Assembly (NCBI GenBank): GCA_005776585.1
Contig: SXOX01000288.1
Location: 1-32,338, forward strand
Reading direction: 5' to 3'
Length of the DNA: 32,338 bases
Source of the DNA: Pseudomonadota bacterium
GTDB lineage: Bacteria > Myxococcota_A > UBA9042 > GCA-2863065
In this document: positions 1-9,400 of the stretch, piece after piece
Layout: each line of letters opens with the position of its first letter
Position numbering within the stretch: position 1 is the first letter of the stretch
Notes under the pieces: generated by a model
What the model saw: the letters and a program-made list of their open reading frames with translations, nothing else
Database searches by the model: none
What the model was told of the DNA's origin: nothing
Position numbers and translations under genes: made by a program

Positions 1-1214
1 CGCTGGTCGCTCGTACACGTCGGGTCGGTGCCCGCGGCGAAGTCGCTCCACGACGGGTCCGCGCACGGGCTCTGGATGTCGTTACGGTGGAACGGGTTGT
101 CGCCACCCTCGACCCGGTGACGCTTCGGAACGGCCAGCCCATTCCAGCAGGGTGCCGCGAACGGCACGTCACAGGTGCACCACGAGCCCTCGCAGGTGCA
201 GGCGTGGCCGTCGCAGTCCCAGGTCTCGGTGCAGCCTGCGTCACCGCACGTGCAGCCGATGCCCTGTGCGTCGACGCACGCTTGGACGCACAGCCCGCCG
301 TCGGCCTGGCAGGTCTTGGCGCATGCGCCGTCGCGGCAAATTGTCCGCGCGAGCTCAACGAGCGCCGTGCACGTGGTGGCCTGTCCGCCAATCGTGCACG
401 CTCGGCGGATCGTATTGTGGTGGATGTTGTTCTCGACGGGGGGGATCGTCCGGGCGAGAAAATCGACTGTCGGTGGCGCCCACGATGTCCAGGTAGACAA
501 AGGTGCGGTCACGGGCACGGGAACGATCACGGGAGCGACGACACTTGCGAGCACGACCCCTGCGCCGTTGTTGATCAGCAGGTTGTGGTGAATCTCGGAG
601 TTGAATGCCCCCCAGAGCGTGAGCCCGCGCGGGCTCTTTTGGATCCGATTATTGTCGACCTCCGACATGCGCGCGGTGGCCAGTCCGGCCGGGATCACAT
701 CGGCAAACGTGGGTACATGCCCCAGGATCAGCGCGTCCGCCGAAGGTCCTTCGGGCACCGCGACCAGTCCTGGCAGCGGACCGTCGATCAGCGAGTTCGT
801 GACCCGCTCCCCCGCGCCCCCAAGGAAAATCGCCGCGGTGACGTTGCTGTGGTGGTGGGACAGGACGACGCTGGGATCCGCTGGGTCGGCGGGCTGCGCG
901 ATGGACCCGCTGATAATCGTCCTCAGCGTCCACTGATCAGTGACGATTCCCGTACCGTTGTGATGAGTCTTCGAATTGCGAATGGTCAGCTTCCGTGTGG
1001 GTCCAACGTCGAACGTCGAGTCCGACTTCTCCTTGATGGTCGAGGACGCGATGATGCCCGCGTACCGACTCAACGTCGCCTCGGTGCGCTCGACCAACCC
1101 CGTGCTGGTTCCCGCGACCCAGATGCCGATGTCATTGCCGACGACTTCGACGTCCTTGGCCACGATCTCGAACGTCCCGGTGCCGAGCGCGTAGGTCGCT
1201 GGGACCGTGCACAT
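1..1214 (-). CDS. Parallel beta-helix repeat protein, 3' part beyond the left edge
   Basis: An open frame of about 404 codons runs on the minus strand from an ATG at 1214 off the left edge without a stop. The translation has the Asn/His/Gly-rich short turns of right-handed parallel beta-helix proteins (for example NSEIHHNLLINNGAGVVL and VENNIHHNTIRRACTIGG), a fold common in secreted polysaccharide-binding or -cleaving proteins. After about residue 295 it becomes Cys-rich, with many CxC and CxxC spacings (about 1-330 in the window). The start is a problem. A good promoter and a GGGGAGG ribosome site point to an ATG at 1245, but that frame closes after about 37 codons, and the beta-helix frame has a TGA just there. 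The annotated start at 1214 has no clear ribosome site and gives no signal peptide. A one-base frameshift between 1214 and 1245, or loss of the original N-terminus, explains this best. Substrate is unknown. Confidence 0.72.
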   Translation of the reverse strand, partial: MCTVPATYALGTGTFEIVAKDVEVVGNDIGIWVAGTSTGLVERTEATLSRYAGIIASSTIKEKSDSTFDVGPTRKLTIRNSKTHHNGTGIVTDQWTLRTIISGSIAQPADPADPSVVLSHHHSNVTAAIFLGGAGERVTNSLIDGPLPGLVAVPEGPSADALILGHVPTFADVIPAGLATARMSEVDNNRIQKSPRGLTLWGAFNSEIHHNLLINNGAGVVLASVVAPVIVPVPVTAPLSTWTSWAPPTVDFLARTIPPVENNIHHNTIRRACTIGGQATTCTALVELARTICRDGACAKTCQADGGLCVQACVDAQGIGCTCGDAGCTETWDCDGHACTCEGSWCTCDVPFAAPCWNGLAVPKRHRVEGGDNPFHRNDIQSPCADPSWSDFAAGTDPTCTSDQ

Positions 1215-1251
1215 GATCCCGGGCAAGAAGATGCTGCTTGCTCATGAAGAA

Positions 1252-1296
1252 CCTCCCCTGTCCGGAGAACCTACGCGCGGGGCGTGCTGGCGTCAA
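1252..1296 (-). promoter_or_regulatory. Promoter and ribosome site for the beta-helix gene
   Basis: On the minus strand TTGACG (1296-1291) is followed after exactly 17 bases by TAGGTT (1273-1268), and then by GGGGAGG (1258-1252) seven bases before an ATG at 1245-1243. This is the best promoter-plus-Shine-Dalgarno arrangement in the window, and it supports 1245 as the ancestral start codon. The frame opened there is not the beta-helix frame. Confidence 0.55.
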
Positions 1297-1382
1297 TCGT
1301 TGGATTGGAGAGACCGTCCGACGAGTCCGGTCGGTGTGACGCCGAAGCCCTCACCGGGGTCGCTTCCGACGCCCGGCCGTGC

Positions 1383-1388
1383 TACCCC
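1383..1388 (+). promoter_or_regulatory. Weak -10 element for rsmH
   Basis: TACCCC lies at -12 to -7 relative to the GTG start of rsmH, the same placement as the -10 elements of the GMC oxidoreductase and Uma2 genes. No convincing -35 was found and no ribosome site precedes the GTG. The call rests mainly on position. Confidence 0.3.
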
Positions 1389-1394
1389 TGACGC

Positions 1395-2252
1395 GTGCTC
1401 GCTCACGTCCCCGTCATGCTCTCCGAGGTCCTCGCGTTTCTCGAGCCCGCGCGGGGCGGTCCCGTCTGGGATCTCACCCTGGGCGGGGCAGGGCACCTGC
1501 GTGCGTTTCTCACGGCGGCACCGGCCGGAACCGCGGCTATTGGCTTTGACGGCGACCCCATCGCGCGCGAGCGTGCAGCCGATCTTCCGACCCGTGTCGA
1601 GGTGGGCGACCTCCTGCACCTGCGTGCGCTGTCCGCCAGTTGGCCACGGCCGCGCGCCGTACTGTGCGACTTCGGCCTCTCATCGCTCCAAGTCGACGAT
1701 CCGGCGCGCGGGTTCAGCTATCGGCTCGATGGCCCGCTGGATATGCGCATGAACCCCACGGACGGTCCCACGGCGTCGGAGTGGCTCCAGGACGTCTCGC
1801 AGCGTGAGCTGGAGTCCATCCTCCGCGATTACGGCGAAGAGCGCTATGCAGGGCGGATCGCGCGGGTCATCAAGGAGAGCCTTCCCCTGGACACGACGAC
1901 CGCGCTGGCCGACGCCGTCGTGCGCGCCGTGGGGTCCCATCGGGATCGGACCCACCATCCGGCGCGGCGGACGTTTCAGGCCGTGCGAATTGCCGTAAAC
2001 CAAGAGTACGAGCGCATCGAGATGGCGCTCCGTGTCGCCATGGAGGCGCTGCTGCCGGGCGGGCGGCTCGTGGTGCTGTCGTATCACTCCGGCGAGGACC
2101 GCATCGCCAAGGTCTTGTTTCGCGAGGCGGGGCACGCAGGCCAGGTCCAGCTCCTCACAAAGCGGCCGCTCGAGCCCAGCGACGCGGAGTGCGAGACGAA
2201 CCCGCGGGCGCGCTCCGCCAAGCTGCGTGCCGTCGAGCGCGTGGCAGACTAG
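1395..2252 (+). CDS. rsmH: 16S rRNA (cytosine-1402-N4)-methyltransferase RsmH
   Basis: This 285-aa protein has the whole RsmH (MraW) pattern. HVPVMLSEVL is at the N-terminus, followed by the SAM-binding DLTLGGAGHLRAF (family form DxTxGxGGH). Further on are DFGLSSLQVDDPARGFSY and GPLDMRMNP, then QAVRIAVNQE, LVVLSYHSGEDR (usually SFHSLEDR), and the C-terminal NPRARSAKLRAVERV. Family members use SAM to methylate N4 of C1402 in the decoding site of 16S rRNA, in the cytoplasm. Length is slightly under the usual 300-315 aa but nothing is missing. The start is the GTG at 1395, which places HVPVML at the normal distance from the N-terminus. The gene normally heads the division/cell-wall cluster after mraZ, but here no mraZ, ftsL, ftsI or mur genes follow. 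A glycosyltransferase begins one base after its stop. Confidence 0.93.
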   Translation: MLAHVPVMLSEVLAFLEPARGGPVWDLTLGGAGHLRAFLTAAPAGTAAIGFDGDPIARERAADLPTRVEVGDLLHLRALSASWPRPRAVLCDFGLSSLQVDDPARGFSYRLDGPLDMRMNPTDGPTASEWLQDVSQRELESILRDYGEERYAGRIARVIKESLPLDTTTALADAVVRAVGSHRDRTHHPARRTFQAVRIAVNQEYERIEMALRVAMEALLPGGRLVVLSYHSGEDRIAKVLFREAGHAGQVQLLTKRPLEPSDAECETNPRARSAKLRAVERVAD

Positions 2253-2253
2253 C

Positions 2254-3408
2254 GTGCTGCGGGTCGGTTATGTCCAGACGGAGTTCCCGTCGCTCACCGA
2301 GTCGTTCGTGACGACCGAGCTGACGCTTCTCGAACGGCGCGGCGTGACCGTCGTCCCTTTTAGCGTCACGGCGCCAACCTTCCCCGACGTGCTCGACGCG
2401 GAGGCCCGCGCCTGGCTCCCGCGCGTCCGACGGCCGGCCGCCCGCGACGTCCTGGCGCTCAGTCCCGCGGCTGTGAACTCCGCACTCCCCACGGTCACCC
2501 GTCGCAGCGAGCGAACCGCCGTCACGCTCGGCGGGTGGCTCGGGCTCCCGTTTGCGGCCGCCATCGCCGAGACCATGCGCCGCGAGGACCTCACGCATCT
2601 GCATACCCACTTTGCCGGAGGTAGTGCGCACCTGGCGCAGATCGCCGGCCGCATTGCCGGCCGACCGTTCAGCGTCACGGCCCACGCCTACGACGTCTAT
2701 TCCGTCGCGGAGAGCGCATGGCCCACCCTCCGCGAGCGCCTGGAGGCCGCGGCGTTCGTGCGTGCCAGCCACGCCTCTCTGGCGGAGCGCCTGCGCCAGA
2801 TCGCGCCGAAAGCCACGGTGCATGTGCTCCCGACGCCGCTCGATCTCGACGACCCCAGACTGGCGTGGCGCGCCCCGCGCGACGACATCGACGTCCTGCA
2901 GCTCGTCACCGTCGCGCGGCTCGTCCCAAAGAAGGGGCTCGATTTGCTCGCCCCGCTCATCGCCGCACTCGCCGAACGCGGCGTCCGCGCCCACTGCACC
3001 GTGGTTGGCCCAGGCGATCCGCGTGGCGTCGGCGCGGTCGGCGTTACGTGCCTCGGCCCACGCTCTCGGGAGGAGACCCTCGCTCGCGTGCGCTCCGCCG
3101 ACGTGATGGTGCTGCCGTGTCGCGTCACGTCCGACGGTGATCGCGACGGTGTGCCGTACGCACTGCTCGAGGCCATGGCGATCGGCCTTCCGTGCGTCTC
3201 GACCGCGGTGGCCGGGCTACCGGAGCTCTTCGACGGAGCACTCGCGCCGTGGCTCGCGCCGCCCGATGATCTCGTGGCCCTGGCAGACCGTGTCGCGCAG
3301 CTCGCGACCGAGGCCACCACCCGTGCCGAGGCCAGCGACACCGGCCGCGCGCGCGTCGAAGAGCGCTATGGCGCAGGCCGCATCGCGGAGCTCATCGCGC
3401 TCTTTTGA
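2254..3408 (+). CDS. GT4-family glycosyltransferase
   Basis: This 384-aa GT-B type glycosyltransferase transfers a sugar from a nucleotide-sugar donor, probably in surface polysaccharide or glycolipid synthesis on the cytoplasmic face. The N-terminal acceptor half has GYVQTEFPSLTESFV and HLHTHFAGGSAHLA, followed by FSVTAHAYDVY. The donor half has VTVARLVPKKGLDLL, VVGPG, and the nucleotide-sugar stretch DGVPYALLEAMAIGLPCVST followed by VAGLPEL. This resembles WcaL/exopolysaccharide-type members of the family. The chosen start is GTG at 2254, one base after the rsmH stop, because MLRVGYVQTEF is the normal beginning of this fold; upstream in-frame codons are the rsmH shadow. There is no separate ribosome site, so translation is probably coupled to rsmH. 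The last 43 bases overlap the 3' end of the convergent giant gene. Donor and acceptor cannot be told. Confidence 0.85.
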   Translation: MLRVGYVQTEFPSLTESFVTTELTLLERRGVTVVPFSVTAPTFPDVLDAEARAWLPRVRRPAARDVLALSPAAVNSALPTVTRRSERTAVTLGGWLGLPFAAAIAETMRREDLTHLHTHFAGGSAHLAQIAGRIAGRPFSVTAHAYDVYSVAESAWPTLRERLEAAAFVRASHASLAERLRQIAPKATVHVLPTPLDLDDPRLAWRAPRDDIDVLQLVTVARLVPKKGLDLLAPLIAALAERGVRAHCTVVGPGDPRGVGAVGVTCLGPRSREETLARVRSADVMVLPCRVTSDGDRDGVPYALLEAMAIGLPCVSTAVAGLPELFDGALAPWLAPPDDLVALADRVAQLATEATTRAEASDTGRARVEERYGAGRIAELIALF

Positions 3409-6400
3409 GCCTGCCAGATGCGCCGCCGAAGCCAGCCGCCCACGAGCGCACCGACCGCCAGCACCAGCGACCAGGGTACCGCGCCGCGTGACGGGCCTGG
3501 GGCGCAGCCCGACGTCTCGACGACCTCGCGGATGGACGGCACACCGCCGTCGGCGCCTGCAATGACGTCCGCATTAACACTCGCGCCACCGTCGCCACCC
3601 TTGCCGCCCACGTCCGTCGCGCTCGCCGTCTCGGCCCCCGTCACGCTCTCGGAGCCCAACTCCGCCGTGCCGCCGTCCGGAGCGGGCCGATCGACCGCGT
3701 CGCCCGCGCTCCCTCCGGAGGTGCCTGCGTCGGACCCGCCGCTACACTCGGGAATCGCAGCGTGCTGGCATCCAGCGACCGCGTCGCAGCTGTCCGTCGT
3801 GCACCCGTCGGCGTCATCGCAGCTCTCGGTGGCACCCGTCGGATTGCCGCAGCTGTCCGTCCAGACGCGCGTGAGGCCGTCACACAGCGCCTTCTTAGGC
3901 CCACCGCACGGGTCCTCGCACCCGTCGGCGCCGACGAGCGGCAAGAACAGGCACTTGCCGGCCGAGCAGCCATCCGTGGTGCAGGGGTTGCCGTCGTTGC
4001 AGCTCGTCGCGACGCTCAGCGGTCGGTCGCAGCCGTCGAATGCGACGACGTGGCCCTTGAAGCACGCGACGTAGCCCGGCTTGGGGCAGGCCGCCTCGGC
4101 CGTGGGGCAGCCGGGCTTTCCGACCAACGTCTCGAGCGTGCAGCTGTTGCTCAACGTGTCGCAGGTGCCCTTCGTGCACCCGGTTGGATCGTCGCCACAA
4201 ACGAACGTGCCCGTCCCGCCCGTCGCACAGTCGCTCTGAACGACGATGGCATTGCCGTTGACGCACGCGCCTAGCGCTGGGAGGCCGCAGGTCATACAGT
4301 CCGCCTTGGTCGCCGGCGCGTGCACGCACTGTCCACCGGCACAGCTGTCGGTCGTGCATGGCTTGCCATCGAGGCAGCTCATGATGACCTCGCCGGGCTT
4401 GCCGCAGCTATCGAGCCAGACGAGGTCCGTCCCCACACAGCCCTCCGCGACCTTGGGAACGCAGCACTGCGGGTCGGCGCTCTTCACGTGGGTGCACGTC
4501 TTGAGGGCGGCGTCACAGCCGTCCACGGTGCACGGATCCTTGTCATCGCAGTCCTGCGCGAGGCCCGTGGGGATCTCGCAGTCATCGACCCATACGAGCT
4601 GGCTGTCCTTGCAGACCTGCTTGACCTCCAGCGGCCCTTCGTGGACGTGGACACACTGCGCGGCCGACTCGTCACACGTGTCGGTGGTGCACGGGTTCTG
4701 GTCGTCGCAGTCCTCGGCGAGGTGACTCGGGTGCCCGCACTCGTCGAAGTACATGAGCACGGCGCCAAAGCACTGCGTCTTGGCCTCCTTGTTCTGGCAG
4801 CACGCGGGCGAGTCGGACTTGGTATGGAGACACACGCCTGCGGCCGCGTCACAGACGTCGATCGTGCAGGCGTCCGCGTCGTCGCACGTCGTCGTGGCCG
4901 TGACGTTCTTGCAGCCGTCGAGCGTGACCAGCGTGTTGGCCTGACAGGAGGTGGAGGCATTCGCAGGCGCACAACAGAGTGGCGACTTGACGGCTTCGTG
5001 CGCGCAGGTGGCTGTCTGCGGTTCGCACAGATCGAGCGTGCAGTCGTCCTGATCGTCGCAGCTCTCGAGCACCGCCGTCTGGCTGCCGCACGTGTCGACC
5101 GCGACGACGACGTTGCCGTTGCAGGCCGCGCCGCCCGGCTGACACTTGCACTTCGGATCGTTGGACTCGACGTGGTTGCATGCCTTGGTCACCGCATCAC
5201 AGCCGTCGATCGTACAGACCTTCTTGTCGTCACAGTCGTCCGCCACCTCACTGGCGTTGCCGCAGTCGTCCATCCAGAACAGCTTGTTGTCCTTGCACAC
5301 CTTCCCCACATGCGTGCACTTGCACGGGGGGCCGTCGTTCGGCGTATGGGAGCACTCCAACTTGACCGGATCGCACAGATCGAATGTGCACGGGTCTACG
5401 TCATCGCACGCGGTCTTCTTTCCGGTCGGGTTGTCACACAGATCGACCTCGACGAGCGCGTTGCCTTGGCAGACCGTCTTCGTCCCGTCCTTGCAGTGGC
5501 ACTGAGGCGCGGTGGACGGCGTGTGCCCGCACGCCTTCGACGCGGCGTCGCAGGTATCGATGGTGCACGGATTGCCATCGTCGCAGCTCTCCTGAATGCT
5601 GATGACGTTGTTGCACGAGTCGATGATCGCGACCGCGTTGTCGAGGCACTTCGGCTGCGGATCGACGCACGGCGGGCACGCGACCGTGTCCGGTGCGTGG
5701 GTGCAGACGCCGAGACCCGGATCGCAGGCGTCGATGGTACACGGCGTGCCGTCGTTGCAGTCCTCCACCATCGGCGACAGATTGCTGCACGAGTCCTTCT
5801 GGTAGAGCTTGTTGCCGTCACAGAACCAGCCAACATAGGGCTGGCAGCAGGCGGGGGTCGTCACCTTGGCGTGGAGGCAGCCCGCAGTCGAGCAGCTGTC
5901 GGCCGTGCAGCCGTTGCCGTCATCGCACCCCTCGAGGAGCGCCCCGATGCCGCCGCACGAGTCCGTCCAGTGCAGGTTGCCGTTGTGGCAGGCCTTGGCC
6001 GCGTTGGCCGTGGGCTGGTGCGAACAGACGCTGTTTGCGCACCCGTCGACCGTGCAGCCGTTGCCGTCGTCGCAGCTCTGCAACATGCCCCCCACGTTGC
6101 CGCACGAGTCCACGAAGTGCACGTGGCCGTTCATGCACGTCGTCGACGTGTTCGGCACAGGGTTGTGATAGCACTGACCGGAGCCCCCGCAGCCGTCGAC
6201 CGTACACGGGTTTCCGTCATCGCAGTTCTCCGCTAGCCCCAGGTCGAACCCGCACGCGTCAATCCAATGGGCCGTATTGCCGGCGCAGACCTTCCCGACA
6301 TTGGGCGCGCAGGTCGTCACGCCGACGACCACTCGGAACGCGTCGACGTAGCCAAAGGCGGACTTGAGGCCCGAGTCGTACAGCACCTTCGCGGTGAGCT

Positions 6401-9400
6401 TGTTGACCTCATCCCAGGTCCACGAGGCCTGCGTGCTCGACACGTCGATCTCGATCCAGGCGTACGAGGTGTTGGAGAACGTCTTGGTCTTCCCCGCGAC
6501 CGCAAGCTTGGCGGTGAGCTGGCTGCTCGCAACCTTGGCCCGGACGCCCACCTTCACGCTCGTGATGAGGTCGTTTCCCGGCGGATCGCAGACCCCAAAG
6601 CCCGTGCAGGAGAGCGAGTCGCCGTCGTCCAGTCCGGGGCACTCCGAGTGGATGTCGTTGTCGGCACCCTCGGCGCGGTCCTCCCAGTTCCAGCCATTGT
6701 CGATGGAGACGGCGCAGCTCGAGGCGTACTTCGTCATCGTGGGTCCGGGGAGCGAACCGCAGGTGCCGACGGCGTCGGCCGGGAGCGGCGCGAAAAATGC
6801 GATCGCGGCGACGCTCAAAAGCGCCACCCGACGGGCGCGCACCAGCAGGCACGCGAGAAGCACCAGAACCGCACCGAGCGAGCCCCGCTGTCCTGGGGCG
6901 CAGCCGTCGCTCCCCGACGACGTCGTCACGAAGTCGCCGACATCGTCCTTGGCGAGGGTCGCCTCCGCGGTCACCGAAAGCTCGGCCTTCCCGGGCTCGG
7001 ACGTCGCTCCGGCATCGCTCGTTGGCGCCAGCTCCGCCGTGGGGCTCTCTGAGACCTCCGCACCCGCGCTCACGTCCCCGCCCGCGTCGGCTCCCGGTCC
7101 GACGACGTCGTTGCACTCCTTCGCGGTGCTCTTGACGTGGATGCACGCCACGGTCTTGGCATCGCAGGTGTCTACCGTGCACTCATCGCCGTCGTCACAC
7201 GCCGCCGCGAGCCCAGCAGGCTTGCCGCAGCCATCGAGCCAGCGCAGCTCGGTGCCCTGGCAGACGAGCGTCGTCGGACCTCCGCAGTCTCCGCCGGGCC
7301 CGGGCGTCCCGCCGCAGTCGGCGATGTCCAAGGTCGTGTGATAACAACTCACGGAGTCCGGGTCACAGTCATCGCTCGTGCAGGCGTTGGCGTCGAGGCA
7401 GCTTTCGACGACGCTCGCCGGCTTGCCGCACGCATCGAGCCACTGGATCGACTTCCCGACGCATGCCTTGACCGGAGCCGAGCCGCAGGTCTCCTCGGTC
7501 GTGCAGCTCGGGTCCGCCACTGCCACGTGGGTGCACGCCGCAGTCGCCGTGTCACAGCCATCGGCGGTGCACGGATCTCCGTCATCGCACGGTACGGCGA
7601 CACCGGTGGAGGTATTGCACGAGTCGACCCACACGACGTTGCCGTCCTCGCAGCGCGTCGACGCGTTGGGCTTGCACGTGTCGCACTCGGGCAGCTGGGC
7701 GGACTTGTGCGTGCACGCGAGCGTCGACGGATCGCAGGTGTCCAAAGTGCACGCGTCCTTGTCCGCACACGCCTCCGCGATCTCGAGCGTGACCTTGCCG
7801 CCGCAGTCGTTGACCCAGACCACGTTGCCCCCAAAGCAGGCCTTGCCGACCTTGAGCGTGCACGCCGCGCAGCCCGCGCCCGTAGCGACGAGGTGATAGC
7901 AGGCGTTCACGGCACCGTCGCAGCCGTCGGTCGTGCACGGGTCGGCGTCGTCACACGTCTCGACCACGGCTCCAAACGCGCCACACGAGTCGACAGAGAC
8001 GACATTGCCGTCGACGCAGGTGACCGAGGCGTTCTTCTCGCAGGGCTTGCAGTCGAAGGAGTCGACCGGGTGATGCGCGCAGGTGACGCCGGTCGCCGCC
8101 GGAAGGCAGACGTCGAGCGTGCAGTCGTCGCCGTCCTCGCAGGAGCCGGCGATACCACCGACGTTTTTGCACGAGTCGACCCACAGGATCGCGCCACCCG
8201 CGCAGGCCTTCTCGACCTCCGGGACGCACGTCTTGCAGCCGGGGGCGTCGCTCGGCGTATGGACGCACGCCTTCGTGGCCGGATCGCACGCGTCGATGGT
8301 GCAGCCCTCGCCGTCATCGCAGCTCTCCGCGAGCGAGAGCACGTTGCCGCAGCCATCGGCATCGACCAGCAGCCCGGCGAAACACGTGAGCCCGCCGGTG
8401 CCCGTGCAGCCCTTGCACTCGATCGCGCCCGACGGTGCGTGCTTGCATGCGATGGTGTTCGGATCGCACAGGTCGATGGTGCACGGGTCCCCGTCATTGC
8501 ACACCTCGGCGAGCTCCGTGGAGTTGCCGCACCCGTCGACCCACATCAGCACTCCGGCAAAGCAGGTCTTCCCCGCGTGCGGAGGGCAGGCCTTGCACTG
8601 GGGCGCGTCCGAGGCCGCGTGCGTGCACGTCAGCGTCTCCGTGTCGCAGGTGTCGAGCGTGCAGGCGTTGCCGTCGTTGCACGCCTCGACGACTGCGCTC
8701 GGATTGCCGCACCCGTCGAGCCACAGCACGTCGCCCCCCAGGCACACCTTCTTGGCCTTGGGAGCGCACCCCGCCGTACAGCTCGGGCCGGGCGCGTAGA
8801 CGTGAAGGCACTGCGTCGCCGCGGCGTCGCAGAGATCCAGCGTGCACGGGTCCGCGTCGTCGCAGCTCTCGAACAGCTCGCCCGTGTTCCCGCACGCATC
8901 CACCCACGTGAGCCCGCCGCTGGCGCAGATGGTCGCGGCCTTGGGCGTGCAGTCGAGGCAAGCCGGCGATTGTGTGTCCTTGGCGTGGGTGCACTTCCCT
9001 TGGGCGCACCCGTCGGTCGTGCACGGCAGACCGTCGTCACAGCTCTGGACCAGCCCGTCCACGTTGCCACAGCCGTCGTAGCTCACGAGGTTTACGCCCA
9101 GGCAACCCACGGAGGCAGCGGGAGGGCAGGGCTTGCACGCGCCCGTGACAATCGGCGTATGGCCACACTTTGCCAGGCCGCCGTCGCAGAGATCCAGGGT
9201 GCACGGGTCTCCGTCGTCGCAGGTGTCGGCGATGCCATCGACGACGCCGCACGAGTCGAGCCAAAGCAGGGTGCCGCCGAGGCACTCCTTGGACGCCTTC
9301 GGTGTGCAGACCTTGGGTGGCACGCACGTGGGATCGGTGACCTTGGCGTGCGTGCACGTCAGGGTGCCCGGGTCGCAGGCGTCCGTCGTACACGCGTTGC

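Noticed and set aside
87..1247. 386-codon plus-strand frame at the left end
   Set aside because: It is the antisense of the beta-helix frame, which has a recognisable fold, a promoter and a ribosome site.
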